DNA of 64,000 nucleotides from JAKVAV01 sp047633195 (lineage in GTDB: Bacteria; Bacteroidota; Bacteroidia; Flavobacteriales_D; Cryomorphaceae). Below the pieces are notes generated by a model. That model was not told the origin of the DNA, searched no databases, and worked only from the letters and a program-made list of their open reading frames with translations. Below, in pieces: positions 15,814-24,990 of the stretch. The stretch lies in NCBI GenBank assembly GCA_047633195.1, contig JBLIEU010000001.1:62001-126000 (forward strand), given 5' to 3'. Both the position numbers and the translations under genes were made by a program. Position 1 is the stretch's first letter. Every line of letters starts with the position of its first letter.

Positions 15814-18800
15814 TTAACGCGTTACTACAAATTTTGCGCTATTCCAATCGTCTCCAACTCTTAGCTGTAAGATATATTGACCAATGGCATAATCTGACGC
15901 ATCAAAATCAATTTGACGATTAATACCAGAACCTACACGTTGCTCTTGGAATCCTTCGATGAGTCTACCGTCAATACTGTAGATGTACATTTCGATATCC
16001 GCAGTTGTACCAAGGTCGAAAGTTACGCTCGCTTGGGATGTAACAGGGTTCGGGAATACCCTCAACTCATTGAGCACAGGCACATCTTCTACGATATCTT
16101 CAACATTAGTTGTAGTTAGCAAGTAGTTCGTTTTAAAAACACCACGCCCATGAGTACCTGCATATACAACCCCACCATTTGCTACATTCCAAGGATCACG
16201 TTTTTGTTGACGTAAGTCAAAAACAGGAACTCTTACCATGTCGCCGTTATTGGCTTCACTCCAGTTTTCTCCATTGTCTCCACTGTACCATATTCCAAAT
16301 TCCGTACCCGCTAAAAGAATTTCGGGATTATCAATATCCATTACCACACTGTATGCTGGCATACCTGTAAACTCTGCAGGAACATTCCAAACATTTTCAA
16401 AAGTTCCGATACCTGAAACCGAAGCTGCTTGATCTGATACCCTGATTTTACCCGAACCGCCGTATCCAGCAATGGCAAGAACTACTCTTTCACTCGCGTC
16501 ATCTCCTCTACCCTGAGAGTAGTCCACCTCAATGTCTGTAATGGCGCCTGGACCTGAATGAATAAGTGCTCTTTCAATCACATAATCATCACTATTGTGT
16601 TCCAATTGATCTTGTGTCCAAGCACTATTGAAATTACTAAGCCTAATCAATTGACCATTCTGGTATCCTATGTACAAGTGGTCGCCATCAGGTGACCATT
16701 CTAGACTAGATGGAGTGCTTGGAACGTTATCATCAACTTGATAAAATTGAGGCACTCCGTTAGTTTTTAAGGGCTCGCGGGTAACATAAACACCGTTTGA
16801 TAGAGCTGCCGCCAACAAAAATTGAGGTTTTTCTTGAACCATTGCTGTATCAGCAACATCATGAAACTCTAACACTTCACCATCAGCATCTAATCGCTGA
16901 AAGTATGAGTAGAAGTTCAAATCTTCAGTGGTTGTATAATTCAGTAGATAATCATTGTTGTCAGCATCTACTAGAATGTCCGTATTAGCAGGTATCCTGG
17001 ACACAATCGTGTCTCCTACAGCAGTGACAAAAGGTGCGGCTAGAGGCACGAGGTAAGGGGAATTTACTTGGGGAATATATTCTACAAATATTTCAGAGTT
17101 TTCATTATTTGGATTCTCATGTATAGCGATGTCCGTATTAAAATCGGTGCCACCACCACCAGAGGCTGAAGTAAGATTATCCATGGTAGTGATGTTTTCA
17201 CCTCCATCAGTAGATCTAAAAATTAACCCAAAATACAGCGTAGAAAACATGTAATCGGGGAAGTATTGTGAAATTTCACAGGAGAATCCATCTCCACCCG
17301 AAAACCGTTGGCCGAACTTAGGATTTGCACCTTCTAAATTCAAAAAAAGTGAACCATTGTCTTGTAGCCCTCCTAAAATTTGTCCGAAAGAGTTAAAAGC
17401 GATGGAGTAAAACTGAGTCGTCGAGTAGTCTTGATTCAGGGCTGCCCATGTAGCACCATCATTGTCTGAACGAAAGATTCCACCATCACAACCTATATAA
17501 AGTCTTCCTTGAGAATCCCATGCGTCAGTATGAATATCAGAATGCACGTAGATAGGACTCGGAGGACCTCCAGGAAATGAGGCGAAGTTGGCATTCACCT
17601 CTTCCCATGCAGTAATACCAGGGGTTGCACTCGTGAGTTCCCATCTCCACATACGAATTCCTCCCACTAGGACTTGTTCGACTTCGTCGCTCCGTATACT
17701 CGTCAACATGTGATCATACCATCCTTGGGCACCGAGTCCGTTGTAGAATGGTGCGAATTGAGAAAGTTGTCCACCAAAATTGCTTTGTGGTGCGATCGTA
17801 GACCATGTCACCCCTCCATTTACAGAGGCAAACACTCCTCGCAGATATCCATTTGGCAAAGCTAACGATACATAGATAATTTCCGAATTGTTTCGTGAAA
17901 TGGCTACCTCAGCTGTACCAAAACCTCCTTCGGGGAACCCAGAGAAATTGCCTCCATCATTGACATGAGTAAAAGTATTTCCACCATTATTAGAGATATA
18001 CAATCGATTTGACATTACCACTACAATAGTTTGCCCATCTGCAGAAATGTCTAAATCCTTTACATTTGATCCGTTGGTTATTCCTTCTGGCGTAGCCTCG
18101 AGAGATTCGTTGCCGTGTATGTAAGGGTAAAGGCCGAAGTTTGTCCCAATCCAAAGCTTATCAGGATTCACAGGATCGGCTTTGATTACATCAGCATTCG
18201 CCCAATTTGAACTTTCATTGAATGGTGTAGGTTCAAAGTCAGAAACAACATTCCAAGTTATACCATCATCATTAGAGACAAAAAGTCCCCGACCAATAAA
18301 TCCTGAACTTCCAGATCCGCCTCCACTTTCTCGACTATTGCCCGTTGCGACATAAATAGCACCATTGCCCAATTGAGCAATGGATGAAACGATCAAATAG
18401 GAGTCAAAACCTTCCAATAAATTCCAAGACAAAGCAGCGTCATCTGATCTGAAGAGACCTCCAGAAACTCCACCTGCCAGTAAAGAGTTGGGATTCTCGG
18501 CTAATGGGAGGATACCACGAGTTCTACCTCCAACATTGTTGGGGCCCATTGATTCCCATTCTATTTGATCATTTTTTGTTTGAGGTAATTTAACTTTTTC
18601 AAGAGCCGTTTGCATTTTCAGGATGTCCTCGTCCTCAACCTCTCCTGAATATATGTTAGCCTTAATTGATCTGTAATACTCAAAAGCACCTTCAGCACCT
18701 GCAGCAACACTATTGTAATCGCTGCGCGGAATGTATGCGGGAGCATCTTGCCCTTCTTCGTTCACAACATACCAGCCAATACCGGCAATTGAAGCTAAGC

Positions 18801-18831
18801 CTAGTGTAATGAGTAAATTTCTGATTTTCAT
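15814..18831 (-). CDS. Secreted beta-propeller (VPS10/sialidase-like repeat) protein with T9SS type A sorting domain
   Basis: 1005 residues. An N-terminal signal anchor (MKIRNLLITLGLASIAGIGWYV) is followed by a prodomain-like stretch. From about 90 there are repeated BNR/sortilin-like units with S-x-D-x-G-x-T/N-W Asp-boxes, for example RSDDAALSW, SNDDGITW, SNNGGNTF, RSDNDGATWAAL and SGDNGENW, and the start motif MGPNNVGGRTRGI. The last 80 residues (LRVFPNPVTSQASVTFDL ... GQYILQLRVGD) are a type A C-terminal domain that directs export by the type IX system and cell-surface attachment. The propeller resembles GH74/VPS10 folds, but no enzyme activity can be assigned. Confidence 0.9.
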   Translation of the reverse strand: MKIRNLLITLGLASIAGIGWYVVNEEGQDAPAYIPRSDYNSVAAGAEGAFEYYRSIKANIYSGEVEDEDILKMQTALEKVKLPQTKNDQIEWESMGPNNVGGRTRGILPLAENPNSLLAGGVSGGLFRSDDAALSWNLLEGFDSYLIVSSIAQLGNGAIYVATGNSRESGGGSGSSGFIGRGLFVSNDDGITWNVVSDFEPTPFNESSNWANADVIKADPVNPDKLWIGTNFGLYPYIHGNESLEATPEGITNGSNVKDLDISADGQTIVVVMSNRLYISNNGGNTFTHVNDGGNFSGFPEGGFGTAEVAISRNNSEIIYVSLALPNGYLRGVFASVNGGVTWSTIAPQSNFGGQLSQFAPFYNGLGAQGWYDHMLTSIRSDEVEQVLVGGIRMWRWELTSATPGITAWEEVNANFASFPGGPPSPIYVHSDIHTDAWDSQGRLYIGCDGGIFRSDNDGATWAALNQDYSTTQFYSIAFNSFGQILGGLQDNGSLFLNLEGANPKFGQRFSGGDGFSCEISQYFPDYMFSTLYFGLIFRSTDGGENITTMDNLTSASGGGGTDFNTDIAIHENPNNENSEIFVEYIPQVNSPYLVPLAAPFVTAVGDTIVSRIPANTDILVDADNNDYLLNYTTTEDLNFYSYFQRLDADGEVLEFHDVADTAMVQEKPQFLLAAALSNGVYVTREPLKTNGVPQFYQVDDNVPSTPSSLEWSPDGDHLYIGYQNGQLIRLSNFNSAWTQDQLEHNSDDYVIERALIHSGPGAITDIEVDYSQGRGDDASERVVLAIAGYGGSGKIRVSDQAASVSGIGTFENVWNVPAEFTGMPAYSVVMDIDNPEILLAGTEFGIWYSGDNGENWSEANNGDMVRVPVFDLRQQKRDPWNVANGGVVYAGTHGRGVFKTNYLLTTTNVEDIVEDVPVLNELRVFPNPVTSQASVTFDLGTTADIEMYIYSIDGRLIEGFQEQRVGSGINRQIDFDASDYAIGQYILQLRVGDDWNSAKFVVTR

Positions 18832-18858
18832 ACTCTATGATTTTAATACAGTTTTTCG

Positions 18859-18889
18859 CAATCTTAGTAACTGGCGTAAATTTAACAAA
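18859..18889 (-). promoter_or_regulatory. Probable promoter of the beta-propeller gene
   Basis: On the minus strand TTTG (18886-18889), 19 bases, then TAAGATTG (18859-18866), one mismatch from TAnnTTTG. The -7 box ends 27 bases before the ATG at 18831. Confidence 0.55.
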
Positions 18890-18942
18890 AAAGGTACACC
18901 GTCAATATTTAGGTTTTCTACTATTCTTGTTTTCTTTACAAA

Positions 18943-19812
18943 TCAAAACAAGTGCTTTTCAGCGTGGTATGACGACCTTACTAAAGGTCCACTTTCCACA
19001 AATCTATAACCCATTTTTAATCCCAATTGTTTGTACTCTGCAAACTTTTCGGGGGTAATGAATTCAGCAACAGGCAGGTGTTTTCTGGTGGGCTGCAAAT
19101 ATTGACCTAGGGTCAAAATATCTGTTCCTACACTTCTCAAATCTTCCATTGTTTCTATGACCTCCGTCTCTGTTTCGCCCAAACCTAGCATAACACCAGA
19201 TTTTGTTTTCATGCCTCCGCGCTTCAATCTTCTAAGCACTTCTAAACTTCGGTCATATTTTGCCTGTATGCGGACCTGTTTCGTCAGACGACGAACCGTT
19301 TCCAAATTATGAGAAACGATTTCAGGAGCAACATCAATTATGCTTTGCATGTTGTCCCATTTACCCATGAAATCAGGGATCAATGTTTCCAATGTTGTCT
19401 CGGGAGATTGATTTCGAATTGCTCTTACGGTTTGAGCCCAAATAAGGCTTCCACCATCAGCCAGATCATCCCGATCTACTGAAGTGATCACGCAGTGCTT
19501 AACCCCCATCAACTTCACCGAACGCGCCACTCTTCCTGGCTCGAAGGTATCCACGGCTTCAGGCCTTCCCGTATCGACAGCACAGAAACCGCACGAACGT
19601 GTACAGATATTGCCAAGAATCATAAATGTAGCCGTCCCTGCACCCCAACATTCTCCCATATTGGGACAACTTCCGCTTTCGCAAATGGTATGCAACTTGT
19701 GCTCTTCGACAATCTCACGTACATGTCTGTAATCAGCTCCTGTGGGCAATTTTACTTTCAGCCATTTAGGCTTTTTGACCCTCTCTCTTGTTTCTTCTGC
19801 AACAGTCTCCAT
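18943..19812 (-). CDS. lipA: Lipoyl synthase
   Basis: 289 residues. A radical SAM enzyme that inserts two sulfurs into octanoyl-protein to make the lipoyl cofactor. The auxiliary [4Fe-4S] ligands are Cys44, Cys49 and Cys55 (CESGSCPNMGEC), and the radical SAM ligands are Cys70, Cys74 and Cys77 (CTRSCGFC). The C-terminal RSSYHAE motif carries the conserved serine that ligates the auxiliary cluster. The start codon overlaps the stop of the upstream barrel gene by one base (TAATG), so the two are translationally coupled. Confidence 0.96.
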   Translation of the reverse strand: METVAEETRERVKKPKWLKVKLPTGADYRHVREIVEEHKLHTICESGSCPNMGECWGAGTATFMILGNICTRSCGFCAVDTGRPEAVDTFEPGRVARSVKLMGVKHCVITSVDRDDLADGGSLIWAQTVRAIRNQSPETTLETLIPDFMGKWDNMQSIIDVAPEIVSHNLETVRRLTKQVRIQAKYDRSLEVLRRLKRGGMKTKSGVMLGLGETETEVIETMEDLRSVGTDILTLGQYLQPTRKHLPVAEFITPEKFAEYKQLGLKMGYRFVESGPLVRSSYHAEKHLF

Positions 19813-20588
19813 TATTTATTAAATTTTGCACCGAATTGCAATGCAACGTAAAAGTTAAAAAACAGCGCTTTATTATTGGCAAATGCCATAATATCAATTT
19901 CACCAAGTGGATAATAATCAATTGTTGCACCTACTTCTATTCCTTTAATCCCTTCTCTTTCGGGGTCATACTCAAAGTTGAGACCGAAAGCACCATGGAC
20001 ACCAGGATTTAAGCGCAATTCACTAAAACCTCTAAGTCCGCTAGCTCTGCCAAAAATGTCTTCTGGCTTATGCTTTTCAGGATCGTATTTTTCTACAATT
20101 ACATCTACGTAGTTAAATTGTCCTCCCTCGCCAGGAATACCGATCTCAAGATAGACTGGTTTAGTAAACCCTAGTGACGGGCCCACTCTCCAATTGTATC
20201 CAATGCCAACTCCTGATTTTCGGATTTTATCAAATTTCAAGTATTTCTTTCCTATTGTAGGTCTTATGATAAAAAAGTTGTTCTGTTTACCATATATATA
20301 ACTGCGGCTGTCGTCGTAGTATGGATTAAAACTTCTCACCTCTTTCGGATGCTTCATTCCCACAATATCAAGTTGGAAAAGCCTTGACTTAAAGGCACCT
20401 TTATTCTTCGTAAAAGTAACATGGGCTCCCCATCCATTGGTATGAAGAATAGCTCCTCCATATACAGACCGATCATATAAAACCACAGCCTCATCGAATA
20501 TGGTTGCCTCACCCGTCTGGCCCACAGCATAGTTGCACCCAAGCACAACTAAAACCACTATCGATATTTTCTTAATGTATGATGACAT
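19812..20588 (-). CDS. Predicted outer-membrane beta-barrel protein
   Basis: 258 residues from ATG 20588; an upstream in-frame TTG at 20606 is less likely. A signal peptide (to about VGQ, residue 23) precedes alternating aromatic beta-strands, ending in FYVALQFGAKFNK, a typical barrel terminus. The protein is seen widely in Bacteroidota as a hypothetical; I know no assigned function. It lies directly upstream of lipA and overlaps its start codon. No obvious metabolic link to lipoylation is visible. Confidence 0.7.
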   Translation of the reverse strand: MSSYIKKISIVVLVVLGCNYAVGQTGEATIFDEAVVLYDRSVYGGAILHTNGWGAHVTFTKNKGAFKSRLFQLDIVGMKHPKEVRSFNPYYDDSRSYIYGKQNNFFIIRPTIGKKYLKFDKIRKSGVGIGYNWRVGPSLGFTKPVYLEIGIPGEGGQFNYVDVIVEKYDPEKHKPEDIFGRASGLRGFSELRLNPGVHGAFGLNFEYDPEREGIKGIEVGATIDYYPLGEIDIMAFANNKALFFNFYVALQFGAKFNK

Positions 20589-20718
20589 TGATTGTAGGCG
20601 TAACAATACTAGAAATGATTCTGTTCTGTCTGAAGTTGGAGATTCTGAAACACTACGTTATTTCTTCCCCTTCATTGACACACATTTAATTACAAAGTGA
20701 ACGTATACTTCCCTAAAA

Positions 20719-21075
20719 CTACGGCTTTGAAGACTGATCCGCAAAAGAATCAAGCAAGATACTGAATCCATGTGGCTTAATTGCCAAATGAGATTTCACT
20801 TCAATTAGTCTTGTTTCCATAACCAAGAATGCCTGAGGTGATTCATGGCGAACGGAAAACAAATCAGACAGCAGATTACTTACTTCTCGATTTTGCACGA
20901 CATCAATTAAGTGATACTGAAGTCTGGCATCCTCATTTTTCTCAATGCGGTTTTTGGCCATAGAACTGAGGGCACATCTAAAACTATGTTTCAGAATAAA
21001 TACGGGCGCCTCATCTGAAGATTCTAGCAGTTTACGCAGCGAATCTTCACTTTCAATTGGACTCCAAAAGGCCAT
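20719..21075 (-). CDS. ytxJ: Bacillithiol-system redox protein YtxJ (monothiol bacilliredoxin)
   Basis: 118 residues with a thioredoxin-like fold. The redox motif KHSFRCALSSMA (residues 29-40) matches the YtxJ/BrxC family signature KHSxRCxxSSMA, with Cys34 as the single active-site thiol. The cis-Pro region is ESPQAFLV. The family removes bacillithiol from mixed disulfides on proteins, so the organism probably makes bacillithiol; the biosynthesis genes are not in this window. The start overlaps the stop of the small lipoprotein gene by one base (TAATG). Confidence 0.85.
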   Translation of the reverse strand: MAFWSPIESEDSLRKLLESSDEAPVFILKHSFRCALSSMAKNRIEKNEDARLQYHLIDVVQNREVSNLLSDLFSVRHESPQAFLVMETRLIEVKSHLAIKPHGFSILLDSFADQSSKP

Positions 21076-21212
21076 TAAATGGGTGAATCTTGGGCCTGTT
21101 TTGGCTGCTCTACTTTACTGTATGCAGCGCATGCTTGCTTCTGTGTGCGGCAAGAGCTTAACACAATTGCCATGACAAAAAGGACGGATAATATTATACT
21201 TGTTTTCTTCAT
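21075..21212 (-). CDS. Small lipoprotein, 45 residues
   Basis: From ATG 21212, a classic lipoprotein signal MKKTSIILSVLFVMAIVLSSC with lipobox LSSC, then only 24 mature residues (RTQKQACAAYSKVEQPKQ...). A longer frame up to 21281 lacks the correct signal-peptide shape. The short mature part with a CxAY motif resembles tiny lipoproteins common in Bacteroidota. Function is unknown. It is translationally coupled to ytxJ through the TAATG overlap. A -7-like element TATATTTG lies at 21232-21239 on the minus strand. Confidence 0.75.
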   Translation of the reverse strand: MKKTSIILSVLFVMAIVLSSCRTQKQACAAYSKVEQPKQAQDSPI

Positions 21213-21231
21213 TCCAAGGATCTCGTTGGTA

Positions 21232-21239
21232 CAAATATA
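21232..21239 (-). promoter_or_regulatory. -7 element for the lipoprotein-ytxJ transcript
   Basis: TATATTTG on the minus strand, an exact -7 consensus, 19 bases before the ATG at 21212. The upstream -33 box is weak. Confidence 0.4.
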
Positions 21240-21260
21240 ATTAAACGCGCAAAAACCGTT

Positions 21261-21268
21261 TAAATTTG
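21261..21268 (+). promoter_or_regulatory. -7 element for the Omp85 transcript
   Basis: TAAATTTG on the plus strand, an exact match to TAnnTTTG, 41 bases before the TTG start at 21310. No clear TTTG lies 17-20 bases upstream. Confidence 0.35.
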
Positions 21269-21309
21269 AGCAACTCATCAACAGAAGGAAGCATATTTAA
21301 CACCTGAAC

Positions 21310-23019
21310 TTGAATTATCTCTTAAAGGTTTGCACAGTATTTTTTGCTTTTGCGGCCATGCCAATATGGGTTCATGGTCAGAAAGTTCTGGCGATACAGT
21401 ACGATAAAAAGGTCGATGCATTCGATCCGCCACTGTTCGTTACCGATGTGTCAGATTCCTTAACGGCGCTCCTTCAATTAAAATCCGTGAAGGACCAATT
21501 TTTAACAGAAGGATTCTTAACAGTGGGAGTCGATAGCATCGAATCATTCGATTCAGATACGGTACAAGTGCAAATTTATACGGGACCAAAATTTAAATGG
21601 GGTTTACTCCGCAGCGGGAATGTACCCGAAGAGACCCTTTCTAGAATTGGCTTTCGGGAAGAATTGTATTTCCAAGAATCGCTCAATACAAATCAGATTA
21701 AGCGCTTGTTTAAAAAACTTTTGGATGAAGCAGAAAACACAGGCTACCCTTTCGCTCAAATTTTTCTCGACAGCGTTCAAATAAAAAAGGATCAAATACG
21801 AGCAACACTAAATTTCCAAAAGGGCGATTTTGTAAAAATCGACAGCTTGATAATCAAAGGGGACTTGAGCACCAATAGAAAATACATTGAAAACTTCATC
21901 GGCTATAGAAAGGGCCAACCTTACAACCAAAATGATCTTAGAAACATTCCGACTCGCTTAAAAGAGATCCCTTTTCTTCAAACGATCAAGCCTTATGAGG
22001 TAGGAATGCGGACTGGATTAGCAGACATTTACCTCTACCTTAAGCCACGTAAGTCTAGTAATTTTGATGGGATACTAGGCGTATTGCCAGATCCTGTAAC
22101 TGGAGACATTCTCTTTACAGGAGATGTGAAGCTGAACTTAATGAATGCCTTGAAAAGAGGTGAAACCATCAAACTGCAATGGCAGCGATTGCAAACACAA
22201 ACAAGTCAGCTCGACATTCAATTCAAATACCCTTTTCTCTTCAATACACCCCTTGGTATAGATTTCAAATTCAATCTTTACCGCCAGGATACCACTTTTA
22301 GTCAAAACAGACTTAATGTGGGGCTGGAGTATTACTTTTTAGGGGATAAAAGACTCAAAGTGTTTTACGAAAATCAAGGAGCCAACACCATTGGAAACAA
22401 TGATTTCATTTCTCCTGATTTTGCAGATTCTCAAACAAATCTATTCGGAGTAGGTGCCTACGTCTCGGACTTGGATTATCGATTCAATCCGCGCAAGGGT
22501 TACTATTTAGACGCAACGGCAGCTACGGGCCAAAAGGAGGTGTTTTCTCAAGTGGAAGGAGAAGTAAATCAAGAAAGCGACATCTACAATTTCAATTTTG
22601 ATGGCGGCTATTTTTTACCCTTATTTAAACGAAGTGCTGTTCACATACGTATGCAAGGAGGAGTGTTCCTGAATGAAAATATGTTTCGCAACGAAATCTA
22701 TAGAATTGGCGGATTGAAAACACTTCGAGGCTTTGATGAACAAGCCATTTTTGCTTCTTCATTCGCCATAGGAACTATTGAGTACCGGTTTATTCTCGAA
22801 CAGAACTCAAACCTTTTTATATTTTTCGATCAAGCATACTACGAAGATGAATCAGTGGAAGACGTAATATCAGATACCCCTTTTGGCTTTGGCGCTGGTG
22901 TAAACTTTGAAACCAATGCAGGAGTATTCTCCCTAACTTATGCCTTAGGAAGTCAGTTCGACAATAATATTTCTTTCAGAGGAGGAAAAATACACTTTGG
23001 GTTTATCAGCTTTTTCTAA
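21310..23019 (+). CDS. Omp85-superfamily outer-membrane protein (BamA/TamA-like)
   Basis: 569 residues. Signal peptide MNYLLKVCTVFFAFAAMPIWVHGQ, then two or more POTRA-like modules (about 80-250, for example VKIDSLIIKGDLSTNRKYIENFIGYRKGQPYN), then a 16-strand-type barrel. The diagnostic Omp85 lid-loop motif GGLKTLRGFDEQ is present near residue 473. The start must be TTG at 21310: a stop codon lies four codons upstream and the next ATG would remove the signal peptide. An A/G-rich AACAGAAGGAAG precedes it. It could assist outer-membrane insertion or secretion. It is too short to be the main BamA. Confidence 0.88.
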   Translation: MNYLLKVCTVFFAFAAMPIWVHGQKVLAIQYDKKVDAFDPPLFVTDVSDSLTALLQLKSVKDQFLTEGFLTVGVDSIESFDSDTVQVQIYTGPKFKWGLLRSGNVPEETLSRIGFREELYFQESLNTNQIKRLFKKLLDEAENTGYPFAQIFLDSVQIKKDQIRATLNFQKGDFVKIDSLIIKGDLSTNRKYIENFIGYRKGQPYNQNDLRNIPTRLKEIPFLQTIKPYEVGMRTGLADIYLYLKPRKSSNFDGILGVLPDPVTGDILFTGDVKLNLMNALKRGETIKLQWQRLQTQTSQLDIQFKYPFLFNTPLGIDFKFNLYRQDTTFSQNRLNVGLEYYFLGDKRLKVFYENQGANTIGNNDFISPDFADSQTNLFGVGAYVSDLDYRFNPRKGYYLDATAATGQKEVFSQVEGEVNQESDIYNFNFDGGYFLPLFKRSAVHIRMQGGVFLNENMFRNEIYRIGGLKTLRGFDEQAIFASSFAIGTIEYRFILEQNSNLFIFFDQAYYEDESVEDVISDTPFGFGAGVNFETNAGVFSLTYALGSQFDNNISFRGGKIHFGFISFF

Positions 23020-23634
23020 ATGAAAAGATCCTTAACCGCACTAATTATTTTCTCTATGCTCTCTTTAAGCTTTGCAAAAGAGGGAAAGGACAATGGAATG
23101 CTCAACTTCTTAATGGAATACCTTTCCATCAAATATTCCGATAAAAAATTTGACTCATTTATTTATGTAGCCGTCAAGAAGCAAAAGCTCTTTTTCGTAA
23201 AGAATAATGAGATCATAGCGGAGTACTCAGTTTCAACTGCAAAAAAAGGACTGGGTAGCGAAATAGGTAGTTTCAAAACGCCTCGAGGACTGCACAAGGT
23301 GGCAGAAAAAGTCGGCTCAGAAGTAGAGCCTTTTGGTATCATCAAACAAAAAGTTGACACAGGAGCAAAGGCAGAAGCCGTATTGCAGGCCAAGTCCACT
23401 GATCAAGACCTCATCACTTCAAGGGTATTGCACCTGACAGGATTGGAGGAAGGGATAAATCTCGGTGGAGATTTAGATTCATACAACAGGGGAATTTTTA
23501 TTCACGGCACACACGAGGAAGGACTCATCGGAACACCAGCCAGCAAAGGATGTGTAAGAATGAAGAATGCTGACGTAATTGATCTATTCGAACGAATAGA
23601 AGTTGGTACCTTTGTGGTAATCTTGAACAACTAA
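23020..23634 (+). CDS. L,D-transpeptidase (YkuD domain)
   Basis: 204 residues with a signal peptide ending near SFAKEG. The YkuD domain (about 45-204) carries the signature HGTHEEG...SKGCVRM with His162 and catalytic Cys178. Such enzymes make 3-3 peptidoglycan crosslinks or attach proteins to the wall in the periplasm. It starts immediately after the Omp85 stop codon, so it is probably cotranscribed. Confidence 0.9.
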   Translation: MKRSLTALIIFSMLSLSFAKEGKDNGMLNFLMEYLSIKYSDKKFDSFIYVAVKKQKLFFVKNNEIIAEYSVSTAKKGLGSEIGSFKTPRGLHKVAEKVGSEVEPFGIIKQKVDTGAKAEAVLQAKSTDQDLITSRVLHLTGLEEGINLGGDLDSYNRGIFIHGTHEEGLIGTPASKGCVRMKNADVIDLFERIEVGTFVVILNN

Positions 23635-23649
23635 AAAACAACTGAGTGA

Positions 23650-24990
23650 ATGGGGGCAGAAACCCTTCTATTAATATCGGGACTGGTCGTTTTCGCCTTG
23701 GTCATAGGTGCTTTCGTTGGGCTTTATGTGGCAAAAAGAAAGGACAATTCTTTACAAATTCTTAAAGAGCTTGAGGAGCATAAAGCGAAGCTTATATCCG
23801 AAACGGAAAAAAATGAGGAGCTGAAACAATCAGGCAGAGAAATCGATATTTATTTAGAGCGACTGAGGGATGAGAAAGAAAGGGCATTAATTCTGGTGTC
23901 CAGATTGGAAGCCGAAAAATCGAATATTGAGAGGCAGATCAAAGAACAAAGAGCCGACATTCAAACGATGCAAGAGAAATTCACCAAGGATTTCAAACTC
24001 ATAGCCAATCAGATTTTCGAAGAAAAAACAGAAAGCTTCTCCAAAAAGAGCAAAGAGTCCATTGATCAACTGTTGAGTCCCCTCAAAGAAAGATTGGTCT
24101 CATTTGAGAAAAAAGTAGACGAAACTCACAAGGATAATTTAAGAGAAACCACAGGACTCAAGGTAGAACTCAAAACATTGAGAGAAATGAGTTCCAAAAT
24201 GACCGAAGAGGCAGAGAACCTCACAAAGGCCTTGCGAAATGATACCAAGGTTCAAGGAAACTGGGGGGAGATGATTCTGGAAAATATTCTTGAAAGATCA
24301 GGCCTGAGAAAAGACGAAGAGTATTTTCTTCAGAAAAGTTTTTCAACCGACGAGGGGAGACGCTTTCAACCCGATGTGATGATCAAGTTACCCGACGACA
24401 AATGGGTAATAGTGGACAGCAAAGTTTCTTTGAAAGCCTACGAGGATTTCATCAATGAAGATGAACCAAAACCCAAAGAGAGACATTTGAAGAATCACCT
24501 CACCTCTCTAAAAAATCACATCAAAGGACTATCGGAAAAGAAATACCAAGAAGTGGCATCTGGTAAAAATCTGGATTTCATTCTGATGTTCGTCCCGATT
24601 GAGCCTGCTTTTTTGCTTGCTCTCCAAGCCGATCACGGTCTTTTTAATGAAGCATACGATCGGGGTATAGTGATGGTAAGTCCGACCACGCTGATTGCTT
24701 CACTCAAGATAATATCGACCACTTGGAAGCATGAATACCAAAACAGAAATGCCCTTGAGATTGCAGACCGTGGAAAGTTGCTTCTAGAGAAATTTGTAGG
24801 TTTCGCTGAAGATTTTGAGAAAATCGGTGTTCAGATCGACCGCACGTCAGTCACGTATAGCGACGCGATGAAAAAACTGCGTGACGGTCGAGGTTCGCTG
24901 GTAAGTCAAGCGAAACAATTAGAGCAACTCGGTGTGCGAGCCACTAAAAAATTGAGCAGTAACCTAATAGGTGATGATGACGGCGAATAG
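23650..24990 (+). CDS. rmuC: DNA recombination protein RmuC
   Basis: 446 residues. An N-terminal membrane helix (ETLLLISGLVVFALVIGAFVG) and a long coiled coil (about 30-200) precede the RmuC nuclease-like domain (about 200-420). This contains GNWGEMILENILERSGL, RFQPDVMIKLPDDKWVIVDSKVSLKAYE and FILMFVPIEPAFLLAL. The D-x(n)-DSK arrangement fits a PD-(D/E)XK-type fold. RmuC limits rearrangements at inverted repeats in E. coli. The last 17 bases overlap the next gene. Confidence 0.93.
   Translation: MGAETLLLISGLVVFALVIGAFVGLYVAKRKDNSLQILKELEEHKAKLISETEKNEELKQSGREIDIYLERLRDEKERALILVSRLEAEKSNIERQIKEQRADIQTMQEKFTKDFKLIANQIFEEKTESFSKKSKESIDQLLSPLKERLVSFEKKVDETHKDNLRETTGLKVELKTLREMSSKMTEEAENLTKALRNDTKVQGNWGEMILENILERSGLRKDEEYFLQKSFSTDEGRRFQPDVMIKLPDDKWVIVDSKVSLKAYEDFINEDEPKPKERHLKNHLTSLKNHIKGLSEKKYQEVASGKNLDFILMFVPIEPAFLLALQADHGLFNEAYDRGIVMVSPTTLIASLKIISTTWKHEYQNRNALEIADRGKLLLEKFVGFAEDFEKIGVQIDRTSVTYSDAMKKLRDGRGSLVSQAKQLEQLGVRATKKLSSNLIGDDDGE

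Noticed and set aside
18926..18952. Inverted repeat CTTGTTTT/AAAACAAG at the end of lipA as a terminator
   Set aside because: It overlaps the lipA stop codon, is AT-only and has no T-tract after it on the minus strand. Probably chance.
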